NCBI RefSeq assembly: GCF_047511655.1
Contig: NC_133401.1
Span: 15,842,001 to 15,906,000, forward strand
Direction of reading: 5' to 3'
Length of the DNA stretch: 64,000 nt
DNA from: Castor canadensis
Lineage: Eukaryota > Chordata > Mammalia > Rodentia > Castoridae
The notes beneath the pieces were generated by a model that was not told the origin of the DNA, made no database searches, and saw only the letters and a list, made by a program, of their open reading frames with translations. The translations under genes and the position numbers were made by a program. Shown here piece after piece: positions 40,908 through 53,001 of the stretch. Every line of letters begins with the position of its first letter. Position 1 is the first letter of the stretch.

Positions 40908-41490
40908 GGGTCCTAGCGCCAGGCCTCAGAGTGCCAGGCCGTTGGTCTCCAAGGTTCACATGCAGGCTCGGGCCCAACTCCAGCCACCCGCCAGCCCTGG
41001 GCTCTTCCCTCCTGCCCTGTGGCAACCTCTCTATGATGACAGCTGACAGAATGGCGGGGGAAGGGAAGGAACTTTGTCCTCATCTTGCCCTTCACCCCCT
41101 TACTGCACCCCCGCCCTGGCTCACTTTTCTTCTCTACCTAACAGACAGAAGAAATTCCAGGAACCCTGAGGACCAGGAACTAAGACTGTTAAGGCCATCA
41201 GCAATGACAACAATAAAAATCGTGACAGCCATTACTCAGAGCTTAGTAAAACCAGGCCTGTTGCCAAAATCACCATGAACAGCCTACAGATGACAGCTTG
41301 TGTGTCATGCAGATTCTTATGGGAGACTAAGGCTCTGGGGTCAGATAGTAGGACACACACAGGGCAGGGCTGGGAAACCCCAGAGAAGCCTGGCCTAGTC
41401 TGGGGACCAGATGACAGGGAGGACTTCCTGGAGGAGGGGGACATCTGAGCATGTTCAGTAGATGAGAGCTGTTGGTCAAAACAAAAAGGA
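40908..41490. other. Upstream flank of CEACAM20
   Basis: Likely holds the 5' UTR and promoter of CEACAM20 on the minus strand. I see no TATA box or CpG island that would fix the start. Confidence 0.4.
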
Positions 41491-41496
41491 ATCATG

Positions 41497-41765
41497 GACT
41501 GGGCATGGTGGTTCACACCTATAATCCCAGCACTGGGGAGGCTGAGGCAGGAAGGTCATGAGTTTGAGTTCAGCCTGGGGCTACAGAGTGAGCCCTATCT
41601 CAAAATAAAGAGCTGGGGGTACAGTTCAGTGGTAGAGCACTTGCCTAGTATGTGGGGGGCCCTGGGTTTCATCCCCAGTACTGAAAAGAAAGAAAGGAGG
41701 GAGGGGGAGAGGGAGAGACACAGAGAGAGAGACAGAGAGACAGAGACAGAGAGAGAGAACTTAAA
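41497..41765 (+). mobile_element. B1 and ID with GA-rich tail
   Basis: 'gggcatggtggttcacacct' then 'ggtacagttcagtggtagag', ending in AAAGAAAGGAGG and GAGACAGA repeats. Confidence 0.8.
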
Positions 41766-41889
41766 GACAAATCCTGGGCCCAGTCTTCAAATCTCCCTGC
41801 CAGCACAGCACCACTTCCACCTGAACCATCACAGTCATCCTCTCACTCCCTCTCTGGAGCTCCAGTAACTACCTAAGCTGGCTTATGTC

Positions 41890-42330
41890 CTTCCTCTACT
41901 CCTGTGTCACTCAGAGTGAAAGCCAACATCCTGTGGTGGCCCACGAGGCCCCAACATGATCCAATGCTCTGCCCAATCTCCCACTGCCCCCAGCTCCATC
42001 CACTCCAGCCACACTGGCCTCTCCGCTGGTCTATGAACACTCACAGCCCAGCCTCTGCCTCAGGACCTTTGCACTTGCTTTTCTCTCTGCCCAAACTCTT
42101 TCCAAAATATCCACGTGGCTTCCTCACTCCCCTCGCTCAGGTTCTCACGCAGGTGAGCCCTCCTCTGAGCACCCTGAAGTAGGACATCCACCCGCTGGGC
42201 ACCCCAGGACCTCCTTGCTCACACCTCTGGTGTATTTATCTCCAAAATATTGTCATCTGACATATTCTGTGCCACCTGGTGTGTTTATTGATTGTCGGCC
42301 TCCCCCCAATGTCAGGTGCGTGCAGACAGG
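41890..42330 (+). mobile_element. L2-like 3' fragment
   Basis: Order 'ccactccagccacactggcc', 'ctcaggacctttgcacttgc', 'ttattgattgtcggcctccc' is typical of L2. Confidence 0.7.
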
Positions 42331-42334
42331 GAAT

Positions 42335-43265
42335 GTTTTTTCTTTTTTGTTTTTAATTCTTTTTTTGTACATTTTAATGAGTTTCATTATGACATTTTCA
42401 TCGTGCGTGCAAGGCAATTTGTCATATTCACCCCTTCATTACTCTGTCTTGTCCCCCCTTCCCCCTCCTCTTCCCTAATAGACTCCCTTCTACCTTTCAT
42501 GCATTTTTTAAAATCCTTATTTTTCTTCCTAGAACTGGTTTATTTCATTTAACAAGATGAACTCCAGTTCCATCCATTTTCCTGCAAATGACATGCTCTC
42601 ATTGGTTATGGCTGAATAATACTCTATTGTGCATACATAACACATTTTCTTTGTCCATTCTTCAGTTTATGGGCACCTGGGCTGATTCCATGACTTGGGC
42701 ATTGTGAACAGCACTGCAGTAAACGTGGTGTGCAGGTGTCTCTGCTGTATGCTCACTTACACTCCCTCAGGTACACACAGGAGGGGTATCGAGGGATCAT
42801 ACGGTAGTTCTCTTTTTGAGGAACCTCCATCCTGATTTCCATAGTGGCTACACTAATTTAACAACAGTGTATAGGGGTTCGTTTTCCCCCACATCCTCGC
42901 CAGCACTTGTTCTTGCTGTTTCCTTGATGTCAGCTAGGGTAGGATGGAATCTTACTGTCGTTTGATTTGTATTTCTTTTATGGTTAAGGATTCTTCATGG
43001 ATTCATTCATTAGCCATTTGTACTTCTTCTTTGAGAATTGTCTGTTTAATTCATTTATCCTTTAATTGATTGGGTGATTTGTACTTTTGATGTTTAGTTG
43101 TTTGAGCTCTTGATATATGCTGTCTATTAATCCTTGTCTCAGATGTATAGCTGGTAAAGGTTTCCTTCCATTCTGTAGGCTGTCTCTTCACCCTGGTAAC
43201 TGTACCCTTTGATGTGCAAAACCTTTGTAATTTGGTGCACTCCCATTGGGGACCAAGGTTTTGGG
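42335..43265 (-). mobile_element. L1 fragment (3' end), antisense
   Basis: Reversed L1 3' phrases: 'tcattggttatggctgaata', 'ttcttcagtttatgggcacc', 'tcccccacatcctcgccagc'. A dead 5'-truncated copy, of a lineage related to the array L1. Confidence 0.8.
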
Positions 43266-43277
43266 GGGATTTTTGTC

Positions 43278-43508
43278 TTTTTTTTTTTTTTTTTTTTTTT
43301 GGTGAGACCCACTTGGGTTTGAACTCAGGGCTTCACACTTGCAAAGCAGGCATTCCACTGCTTGAGCCACACCCCAGTCCATTTTTCTCTGGTTATTTTG
43401 GAGATGGGTCTCAAGAACTATTTGCCCAGGCTGGCCGAACCATGATCCTCCCGATCTCAGCCTCCCAAGTAGCTGGGATTACAGGCGTGAGCCACTGGCA
43501 CAGGGCAA
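43278..43508 (-). mobile_element. Antisense composite B1-ID SINE
   Basis: A T-run of about 24, reversed ID 'gcaaagcaggcattccactg' and reversed B1 'ggattacaggcgtgagccac'. Confidence 0.85.
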
Positions 43509-43789
43509 GTGTTCTGTCTGCTTCATTTGCCATCAAACGCACAAAGCATACAACAGTGCCTGGAACACAGTAGGCACTCAGCACACACTTTGTGAATGAA
43601 TGTGTGAGACCCCACATCGCAGGCTTTATTGAATCCAGATTAAGTGGGCTTTGTCATTCTTGTGACACACAGGCAGGTCATCAGGGTAAGGGCAGTCCCA
43701 GCCACACAGCTCCCAAAGAGCAGAGAGGAGATCCAGACCCACATCCCACATCAAAGCCCATGTCTTGTTTCTGCTTTGTTTTTGTCTGT

Positions 43790-43987
43790 TTATTTGTTTT
43801 TGCCGAGGATAGAACCCGGGGTCTTGCTCATGCTAGGTAAGTACTCTAGCACTGAGTGACATCCTCAGCCCTTGTTTTTATGAGACAAGTTCTCACTTTG
43901 TAGCCCAGGCTGACCTTGAATATGATATCCTCTTGCCTCTGCATCCCAAGTGCTGGGATTACAGGTGTGTGCCACCGTGCCCAGCCA
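43790..43987 (-). mobile_element. Antisense ID and B1
   Basis: 'catgctaggtaagtactcta' and 'ggattacaggtgtgtgccac'. Confidence 0.8.
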
Positions 43988-44269
43988 AAGCCCATGTACT
44001 TAACCATTGTGCTGTACTCCTGAGGCCCTTTGGAGTGACTGGTGTCCTCCTCAACCCTATGACCTTTAACTCTCCCGCTCCCCACCTGCAAGGAAGTTCC
44101 AGTCAAGTGAACAGGACTGCACAAGTGGACAAATAATTCCAGAGAAGTTTAAACTCCTTTCAGAATGCAGTAACTGACCAAGCCTGCTCAGGTGTCCCTA
44201 ACCTCAAACACTCGACAGAAGTCACTGATTGCTGATGGCCACAGAGCCCCAGATACCTCTGAAAATAAG

Positions 44270-44370
44270 GTGAAACTAGGTGTGGTGGTGCACACCTGTA
44301 ATTCCACACAGCAGGATCACGAGTTTGAGGCCAGCCTGGGCTGCACGCCAAGACCCTGTCTCAAAAAATG
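44270..44370 (+). mobile_element. B1-like SINE
   Basis: 'ggtgtggtggtgcacacctg' to 'aagaccctgtctcaaaaaat'. Confidence 0.8.
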
Positions 44371-44524
44371 AAGAATCTGTTGAAACGGTTCCAGGAATGG
44401 GGGGAGGGGGAATAAAGGAGAATGACAGAGGGGGTGAATTCAACTATGATATGTTGTAAGAACTTTTGTAAATATCATAATGTACTCCCAGTACAACAAT
44501 AATAATTTTTTTTTAAAAATAAAG

Positions 44525-44765
44525 AAGCCAGGCACTCGTGGTTCATGGTTGTAATCCTAGCTACTTGGCAGACTGAGATTGGGAGCATCAAGGTTCAAGG
44601 CCAGACCAGGCAAATAGTTCACAAGACACCATCTCCACTCTCCAAAATAACCAGAGCAAAACAGACCGGAGGTGTGGCTCAAGCGGTAGAGAGCTTGGTT
44701 TGCAGGCGTGAAGCCCTGAGTTGAAACCCCAGTCCTAACCCCCCGCCCCCCGCCAAAAAAAAAGA
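44525..44765 (+). mobile_element. Composite B1-ID SINE
   Basis: 'gccaggcactcgtggttcat' and 'gtggctcaagcggtagagag', ending in C-run and A-run. Confidence 0.85.
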
Positions 44766-44924
44766 AAATGCAGTGGAAGTTGCATGACCTGAATCAAAGC
44801 TACAGTGTCCCTCAGAAAACACACATATACACACAACTCACCACACAATGCCAGAGACCCTTTCCAAAAAAACCCACGCCCAGACACACCGCTAAACTGC
44901 GGAAAACCAACAACAAAAGAAAAA

Positions 44925-45145
44925 AGACTTGAAAAGCATCCAGAGGAGAAACCAACTGTGCCCTTATGGGAACAGTAACCCACATGGCAGCAGGTTTCTC
45001 ATCAGAAACCGTGAGGGCCAAAAGGAAGTGGCACTGCATTTTGTAAAGAACTGTCAATCCAGAGTTCTGGATCCAGTGGAAATATTCTTTGGGATGTTTC
45101 TGGATCCAGTGGAAATATTCTTTGGGAATGAAGACGGAATAAAGT
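44925..45145 (+). mobile_element. L1-like internal fragment with 33-nt duplication
   Basis: The phrase 'gatccagtggaaatattctt' occurs twice, 33 nt apart. Its setting ('cagcaggtttctcatcagaa') resembles L1 sequence next to the ORF1/ORF2 region. Confidence 0.5.
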
Positions 45146-45509
45146 GGCATTGTGGGTGGCCCGGACTAACCTTGATCCGCTCTCTAAGGCCATGCAGCCT
45201 GCACGTCCTTTTGTGTGTGTAACATTGTACAAGCAGTAGCTGTAAACGCTGTGTCCAACGCTGGGCACCTGCACGAAAGGCAATTTCCCAGCTGGACAGT
45301 AGGTGGCGCCGCTGCCTAGGATTAGAGATGCTCCCTCCCCCCAATCCCCAGCTAAAAGGGGAGTGACACTGTTGTCCACACAGCTTTGGACTTTACTGTG
45401 GCTTGGAAAGTCACCTGAAATATTTTGGGTTACAAAAAAAATTCACAAGGAAATGACAGTCTAGAAGATCCAATATTGGATCTAGAAGTTCTAGTGTTAG
45501 TTCTGAATG

Positions 45510-45720
45510 ATTTTTTTTTTAATTGCTTGGGATGGAACCTAGGGCGTTGTGCACACTAAGCAAGTGCTCTGCCACAGAGCTACAGCTCTGATCTTTTTTA
45601 TTGTTTTATTTTAAGAAAAGTTCTCACTAAATTGCCCAGGCTAGCCTAGAACTTGAAATCCTTCTGCCTCTGCCTCCCAAGTGCTGGGATTACAGGCGTG
45701 AACCACCACAGCTGGCTAGA
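45510..45720 (-). mobile_element. Antisense ID and B1
   Basis: 'aagcaagtgctctgccacag' and 'ggattacaggcgtgaaccac'. Confidence 0.8.
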
Positions 45721-46008
45721 ACAAATGTTTTTATATAGTTCAAATTCTCTTTGGGAATACAGTCAAAAAAGTCTTGTTTACCTTTGGGGAATCTCCTGAA
45801 CACTTCAACATCACTGGGCATCCACCGTAGTTTCCACAGTTCAATTTTCCTAAATTAAATCTGTCTTCACTACAGAGAAGCTGCAAGAACTGATGATCCC
45901 CACCCCCTGACAGCCACACCCTTGTTCAGTCCCTGCTTATTGAGTGTGGACTGTACCTAGTGACTCGATTCTAAAGAGTAAACTACAACAGAAAGTGATG
46001 GATGTGGC

Positions 46009-46225
46009 TGGGAGCAGTGGCTCACTCCTGTAATCCCAGCTACTTGGGAAGCAGAGGTACGAGGATCAGGGCTCAAGTCCAGCCCAGGCAAAGTTAGCGC
46101 AAGACCCTGTCTGAATAAAACAAACTGAAAGCAAAGGAACTGGGGCCGTGGCTCAAATGGTAGAGTGCATGCCTAGCAAGCATGAAGCCCTGAACTCAAA
46201 TACCAGTACCACGTAAAGTGGGGGG
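46009..46225 (+). mobile_element. Composite B1-ID SINE
   Basis: 'gggagcagtggctcactcct' and 'gtggctcaaatggtagagtg'. A separate ID-like piece lies at 46475-46555 and a degenerate composite at 46655-46905. Confidence 0.8.
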
Positions 46226-46989
46226 GGGGTGCCACTTCTGAGATTAGATTACAAAAACTGTTACTCCCACTCCTTCTCTCTCTCTCTTTGCTACCTGTCC
46301 ATAGCCAACACCATCAGACTGAGTTTGGAATCAGAACCCCCCCCTCCCCCACAGTAGCATGCTTTTGGGTGACACTGCAGCCCCCACCGACATTCTCCTG
46401 TGACAGTCTCCAGGAGAAGAATGTAGCCAAGCTGAGCCCAAATGCTTGATCCCAAAAACCTATGAAGGTTAAGGGTGCAGCTGCAGCTGAGGGTAGAGCA
46501 CTGGCCTAGCATGCACACAGCCCGGGCTCCCTCCCCAGCATCACCAAAAGAAACAAATGAACAAACACTGAGATAGCTGATTTTTTATCGTCTAGAGTCA
46601 CTAAGTTTTAGAGTTGCTAGTTATGCAGGAATAGACACAGGTAGCTTGTGGGGTTACTCTGCCCAGCTACTCAGGAGGTAGAGATCAGGAGGATGGCAGT
46701 TCCAGGCAAAATGGGCAAAAAGGAGTGAGATCCCAGCTCAACAAACAAGTTGGTAATCCCAGCTACCAGGAGGCATAGGAGGATCACAGTCCCTGGGGAA
46801 AAAGCAAGGTCCTACCCAAAAAATAACTAAAGCAAAAAAGGCTGGAGCCATGGCTCAAGTGTTAGAGTGCCCTGACTTCAAACCACAGTACTGCCAAAGA
46901 AAAAGCACAATATCCAACATCTCATCAATAACACATTCCTGTCACCCAATCCTCCCACCAAAAATGAAGGGCTAATATTTCAGTTTGCT

Positions 46990-47090
46990 TTTATTTTATT
47001 TTATTGGCAGTCCTGAGGTTTGAACTCAGCACCTCAGACTTGCTAGGCAGGTGCTGTATCACTTAAGCTACAACCCCAGTCCCCGAGTTT
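46990..47090 (-). mobile_element. Antisense ID-like SINE
   Basis: 'ttgctaggcaggtgctgtat' in reverse orientation. Confidence 0.75.
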
Positions 47091-47252
47091 GCATTTTTAA
47101 AAATTGTCTCCACCTCATGGCCCTCTTTGGTGGAAAGGGAAAAAGAAGGATTATCATCCACTATGAGCTTCTCATCTGATATGCTGAGTTTTGGCTGAGA
47201 ACATGCAAACAGAAGACAGGGCAGACAGCTGAACTTCAAAAATTATTTTCTA

Positions 47253-47455
47253 GCCAGGCATGGTGGACACGCCTGTAATCCTAGCTACTCAGGAGGCAGA
47301 GATCAGAAGGATTGTGGTTTGAAGCCAGCCCCAGGCAAATAGTTCATGAGACCCTATCTCAAAAAATCCTTCACAAAATAGAGCTGGTGGAGTGGCTCAA
47401 GGTGTAGGCCCTAAGTTAAACCCAGTACCGAGAAAAGAAAAAAAAAAAAAAAAGG
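47253..47455 (+). mobile_element. Composite SINE
   Basis: 'gccaggcatggtggacacgc' and 'gctggtggagtggctcaagg', ending in an A-run. The ID part lacks its middle. Confidence 0.8.
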
Positions 47456-47696
47456 AAGGAAAGGGAAGATAAAAGAAACTGCAGACTCATCCATAGTGAG
47501 GGTATTAGGTGAGTGACTGCCTGAGGAGGCAGAAGCAGCACAGGAGAGTGTGCAGAAAGAAGCAGGAGGAGTTCCTGGGGAGGAGGCATGTGCTCCTTTC
47601 TGTGATTGTGGTGATGCCGTCACAGGTGTGTACACATGAAAGCCTCGCCCACTTACACACCTTAAATATACGCAGTTTTGTGAAAACACCTGCAGA

Positions 47697-47792
47697 ATGG
47701 AGACCATATATGCAAATCATATATCTGATAAGGGGTTGGATTTCCAGAATATACAGAAAACTCCCAAAACTCAACAACCATATAACAACCCA
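47697..47792 (+). mobile_element. L1 ORF2 fragment
   Basis: 'catatatctgataaggggtt' and 'actcccaaaactcaacaacc' match the L1 ORF2 C-terminal region. Confidence 0.65.
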
Positions 47793-47794
47793 CC

Positions 47795-48006
47795 TGCCAG
47801 GCACCAGTGGCTCACACTTGTAATCCTGGCTACTTGGGAGGCTGAGGTCAGGAGGATCGGAGTTTGGGGCCAGCCTGGGCAAACAGGTTGAGAGATCCCA
47901 TCTCCAAAATAACCAGAGCAAAACAGACTAGAGGTGTGGCTCAAGTGGTAGAGCACCTGCTTTGTAAGTGCAAAGCCCTGAGTTCAAACCCCAGTCCCAC
48001 CAAAAA

Positions 48007-48061
<55 letters not shown>
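47795..48061 (+). mobile_element. Composite B1-ID SINE ending in (TA)26
   Basis: 'ggcaccagtggctcacactt' and 'gtggctcaagtggtagagca'. The A-tail is followed by 52 nt of pure TA (48010-48061). Confidence 0.9.
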
Positions 48062-48063
<2 letters not shown>

Positions 48064-49060
48064 CAAATGATCAAATGTGGAGCACTTCTGGATGTAAAGC
48101 CAGGATGATTTCTGGGTGTAAGAGAAAGAGAGGAACTGGAGATGACAAGGACATAGGAGTGAGGCAGAGAGTGGGAAAACCTGATGGCTGAGAACTATGG
48201 CTTGCATAGTGATAAAAAATCACATCCGAGACTGCTGATGCTAACAGAGTGACAGTCACATACAGCAGAGTCTGGCTGACCCACAGTCTCCACAGCCTGT
48301 GAAAAATGACAGCCCCGTCTGGCCATCCAAGGCCAACGATGCCCTTCCCTTGCCCAACACGTGGGAGGAGTTGCTGAGGCATAACCTGGTCTCCGGAAGT
48401 TCACATTAACCCAATTTTCCAGGATGGACCACCCCATGTCCACAGACCCCAGTAAAATCTGCAGATCTTGGTATACCCTCCCAGAGCAGTGTCCACTCTC
48501 CTGCCTGGACAGTGTGCTTTCTCTTAGCTTTGCATTAACCACCCTGCTTCTGCCTCAGGCTCCTCTGTGTCCATCCTTGAATTTTTTCTCTGATGAGACC
48601 AAAACTTTCTGGCCCCCAGACCTGGTGACCTGAATCCAGTGACAACAGGAAAATGTAGGAAGCGTTGAGGGTGACCGATGAGTGACAGATGGAGACAGTG
48701 GAGGCTCTGGGCAGAGCAATGTGGAAATGGACAAGGCTAAGTCACACTTTGAGCTCCCAGGTGGGGTTGAGAAGCACATTGCCACAGGCAGGGGACAACT
48801 GAAGGGGTTGCTGAGGGGTCAGAAGGGAGATGAGGACAAGGAAAGGACATCTGGGAGCCAGGAAGTTCCCTAGCCATGATCTGTGGTATCTGTTCATTAC
48901 TGTGGCGTAAACTTTCCCACCATGGCCAACTTCTGGCTACCAAAGACCTCACGACTGGTTTGCCTTCCTGAATATTTAACAGCCCAACATGCTGCCATGA
49001 GTCCCTCTGGCAGTCACTAGAGAGGATGGAGGTGGGAATAACCCTGATATTTAACATCTG
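48062..49060. other. No gene or repeat recognised
   Basis: I looked for Ig-domain signatures on both strands, because a CEACAM22-like gene could lie here, and found none. Confidence 0.4.
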
Positions 49061-49440
49061 GCAGCCCTGCTGTGTCTCAGCTGCCTTATCTGTCCCAGTA
49101 AGAAAGGAGAAAACATAGGCTCAGAGAGGCACTTGACTCAAAGTCAGCCACCAGCAAGTGGAGAGCCTGGGATTTGAACCCAGGCCGACAGACTCAATGC
49201 CTCACTAGCGTTGATCATGTGGTCAGAAGCTCCCCTTGCCAAGCATTCAGCCCCCAAGAGCCACTTTTCTAGGAGCGTCATCCCTCATAACAATTCTACA
49301 AGCAAGGTAGAGACTACTGTTTTCTCCATTGTACAGATGGGGAAACTGAGGTTGCAAAGAACAGGAGCCTGTCACTGCCTAGAGTTAAAAGACCTTGCAC
49401 CTGGGCAGGTTCCCCCCCCCCACATCTGTGCCCTCAGCCC
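49060..49440. mobile_element. MIR-like fragments
   Basis: 'ggctcagagaggcacttgac', 'gggatttgaacccaggccga' and 'gtacagatggggaaactgag' are typical of MIR elements. Confidence 0.65.
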
Positions 49441-49559
49441 TGGCTACACCATCAGCAAGTCCCAAATGTCTCCCCCAAGCTCAAAGGCTCATCTCCACAC
49501 CCCAATTCCCATTGCAATCATTGAATCTTTGTTGAGATGAACTGAGTGGTTTCAGTAGT

Positions 49560-49815
49560 AAACCTTCCTCTCTTCCTCCCTCCCTCCCACCCTTTCTTCC
49601 TTCCTTCCTTCCTCCCTCCTTCATTCACTCACTCACTCCCTTCCTGCTCCTCCTCTTCCTCCTCCCCTTCTTCCTCCTTCTCTCTCTCTCTGTCTCCCCC
49701 CACTTCATTCTGACAGAGCCTTGCTACATAGGCCGGGTTAGTCTCAAACTCATGATCGCCCTGCATCAGCCTGCTGAGAGCTGGGATTACAGACAAGCAC
49801 TACCACTTGGCTTTT
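49560..49815 (-). mobile_element. CT-rich tail and antisense B1
   Basis: TTCC/CTCC tract (49565-49700) followed by reversed B1 'gattacagacaagcactacc'. It mirrors the GA-tailed B1 copies elsewhere. Confidence 0.75.
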
Positions 49816-49949
49816 AACCGTTCTAGTCCATATTAAGTCATCAACCATTCCTCACATTGTTAAAATCCATCCAGGAGCTCCAGAACTCAACAGGCAGGTG
49901 CTTGTTCCTTCTGGGACAATCAGAGCAACTCACAAGTTTCCTGACACAT

Positions 49950-50175
49950 TACAGTGTGTGTGTGAAGAGGGTACTTGAAAGGGGGGGTGAATGAAGATTA
50001 AGGTGAGGGAACATGGTTGATGGACTTCATATGCCTACATGAAATAGAACAAAGCAATCTCTTGCGATGGCTTTAAGTGGGGCGGGGAGGTGGTTGATGA
50101 GGAGTGATGGTGGGGACAATCTAACCAATGTGCAATATAAACCTGTTTGGAATTATCACAATTAATCTCCCCTGT
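49950..50175 (+). mobile_element. L1 3' UTR fragment
   Basis: 'gaatgaagattaaggtgagg' and 'gacaatctaaccaatgtgca' match the 3' end of the array L1 copies (for example near 8860-9010). Confidence 0.75.
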
Positions 50176-50212
50176 ACAATGAATAGATCGAAGGAAGGAA
50201 GGTAGGTAAATG

Positions 50213-50405
50213 CCAGCACCAGTGGCTCACACCTGTCATCCTAGCTACTCAGGAGGCAGAGATCAGGAGGATTGAGGTTTGAAGTCCGCCCAGGAAAATA
50301 CTTGGTGAGACCCTATCTCAAAAAAACCCATCACAAAAGAAGGGCTGGTGGAGTGGCTCAAGGTGTAGGCCCTGAGTTCAAGCCCCAGTACCACTAAGAA
50401 AAAAA
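50213..50405 (+). mobile_element. Composite SINE
   Basis: 'gccagcaccagtggctcaca' and 'gctggtggagtggctcaagg'. It shares the same internal ID deletion as 47253-47455. Confidence 0.8.
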
Positions 50406-51089
50406 GCAGCATAGGAATGACCACGGGCACCTGTGAAGTAAAAGCCAGGCCCTTACTACCGGTCATCAAAGAACCTCAGAATTACAGGCCCAGGTTCCTG
50501 GATTGAGACATCGGCCTGTCCTGTGAGTCCCCAGATGGAGGACCCAGCAAGATGGCACACTACCCAGACTCCAGACTTAAGAGAACTGTGAGATATTTGG
50601 GGCTGCCACTCAAAACCACCGAATTTGTGGTAATTTGTTTAAAAAAAAAAGACTTGACTGTTAAATGGCAAACTGTGAAGAGTATATACATGAAAGCAGA
50701 GATTAGTTCCTTTGAGAAAGAAATGACATAAATAAAAAAGCACGCCATTTAAAAATGGATAAAATGTACTAAAAATTACTAAAGATGAAATCCAAGGAAT
50801 AAATTTTTTTTTTGCTTTTTTCTTTTATTCATATGTGCATACAATGTTTGGGTCATTTCTCCCCCCTTTCCCCCGCCCCCTCCCTTACCAGGAATAAATT
50901 CTTAAAGTGTTCCCACTATGGACAGAAATACAAATAAAATGAAGATGAAATTTTCTGTGTACTAGGTTAGAAGTGTTTTTAACATTTTCTAATATTCAAC
51001 ATTAGCAAGGTTGTAAAAAACCTAGGTACTGTCATATGTTCCCAATAAAAATGTTTTCACAGACTAATGTAATGCTATAGACCACATTT

Positions 51090-51178
51090 TCTTTTTTGTG
51101 GTACTGGGGTTTGAACTCAGGGCCTCACACTTGCTAGGCAGAGCGCTCTACCACTTGAGCCTCTCCACCAGCCCTTAG
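51090..51178 (-). mobile_element. Antisense ID-like SINE
   Basis: 'gtactggggtttgaactcag' to 'cctctccaccagccc'. Confidence 0.85.
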
Positions 51179-52079
51179 ACCACATTTTTAAGTTTTTACA
51201 CTTATTGGCATATTGATCTCAGTTTTTAAAATTTTCATCTTAAGGGACTAAATAGACACAAGTATAATTATACTGATTGTAACATTGTGGATGCAAGAAA
51301 AAATTACAAAAAAAAAGGACAAATAAAATTAGGTTTGTAATAGTAAGACAGAAAAAATAGACAAATTTAAAATTTAAAAAAAGAATCCGCAAGTTTCCTG
51401 ACACATTAATAGAACTAATTGCAATAAAAACCTCCCCACGGTGGGCCTCTGAATGTGGCTCGCACACCTGATGGTGGCACCGAGAGCAGGCACAAGGCCA
51501 AGGCACTGCTGTTCCCCTCTGAGCCTAGACTGGTCTCCTTCTTATCCAGAGAGCAAACTCCCTGCCCAGCCAGGGCAAGGTCCCTGCCCTGCCCAGCTGG
51601 GAATCAATGCTAATAAGCCGTGTTTTCCCATGTGGCAACCACAGAGTGCTCACCTGTGATCCCTAAGAGCTGTAAATTAGGTAGGGCCCTGACTGCCTGC
51701 ACCCGCAAACCACTCCCAGAGAAGTACTAATCACTGCCCTCCACCTGAAATGCACAGCTCCGCCGCCAGGGGGCGTCATTCGCACAGAGCACCATAACCT
51801 GCTCCAATAGGTCGGGCAAGGCAGTGGCCAGGATTCTGGTCCATAGCTTCATGGGGTGAGAAGGGACCTGAAAGAACTTGACTGGGGGGAGGACCCCCCC
51901 CCATATATCAGCTACAGCCTGAATGACAAGATAGAAGCCAAGCAACAGGAAGAATTCAATGGGAGTGGAGGATGGAGGAGTTGAGCAGACGGTGTCCACC
52001 AGAGTTAGGCTCCTGGCCATACTTGTTACAGTTCTATTCTGTCCTCTAGAAGAGGGGGAAAGGGGGCTAAAAGCAGAAA

Positions 52080-52195
52080 CCTTTGGGTATTCAGGGCCTC
52101 ATTATGTAGCACAGGCTGGCCTTGAACTCTCAATTTTCCTGCCACCATCTCCTAAACACTGGGATTACAGACGTACACCACCATACCCATCAACC
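52080..52195 (-). mobile_element. Antisense B1
   Basis: 'cacaggctggccttgaactc' and 'ggattacagacgtacaccac'. Confidence 0.75.
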
Positions 52196-52429
52196 TTCAT
52201 TCTTCCAATGGTTGAAAAAAAGGGGGAAAGACACCCAGCCGAAGGGGCAGGGGCCATGGCTATAAGCCTTATTGGTTTGCATCACTCTTCACTGCCTTCT
52301 CATTGGCTATGCTGCCTCCTCCTTGCTTTATCGACCACACTGATTGACTTCTCATTGCCCAACCCAACAAGTGACTGGGAGAATCATCTTCCTGAAGGCA
52401 CAGGCTTGATCCTGGTCTTGAAGTCATAG

Positions 52430-52765
52430 AATGGGCGTTGTGATTCATGCTTATAATCTCATCTACTCAGGTGGCAGAAATCGGGAGAATCATAGCTCAA
52501 GGCCAACCCAAGCAAAATGTTATCAAGACCCAATCTCAGTCAATAAGCTAGGCATGATGGCTCATACCTGTAATTCCAGCTACACAGGAGGTATAGTAGG
52601 AGAATCTTGGTCTGAGGCCAGCCCTGGGCAGGGACTTGAGATTCCAGCTGAAAAATAAGTAAAGCAAAAAAAAGGGTTGGGGGTGTGGTTCAAGTGGTAC
52701 AGCGCTTGCCTAGCAAAAGCACAGCCTTGAGTTCAATCCCCAGCACTGCCAAAGAAACAAAAAAA
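52430..52765 (+). mobile_element. Cluster of SINE units
   Basis: Two B1-like heads (52430, 52548) and an ID-like tail 'gtggttcaagtggtacagcg', ending 'ccccagcactgcc' with A-run. Confidence 0.75.
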
Positions 52766-52956
52766 GCCATTCATTACCTTCTTCTTCCCTTCCCTCACCT
52801 GAAAGAACAGGTGACTCCCCTTCCCTCAATAAAGCTATTCTACCTCACCACCACCCCAGAAAAAGTCATTCATTATCACAGTTTCTTTGTATCACATATT
52901 TGGGAGTGGAGTGTGTTCCTGCATCCTTCTGGCTCTGATTTTCTCCCGAGATTTTA

Positions 52957-53001
52957 GTCACGTGACAATGTTTGTTGCAAAGGATGCTGGGAAATGTAGT
53001 C
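52957..53001. promoter_or_regulatory. E-box palindrome next to a ZNF143/SBS-like site
   Basis: GTCACGTGAC (52957-52966) is a full USF/TFE-type palindrome. On the minus strand 52977-53001 reads 'gactacatttcccagcatcc' followed by tttgc, close to the ZNF143/THAP11 promoter motif with ACTACA and CCCAGCAT. The pair looks like a proximal promoter, but no gene or CpG island is seen beside it. Confidence 0.5.
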
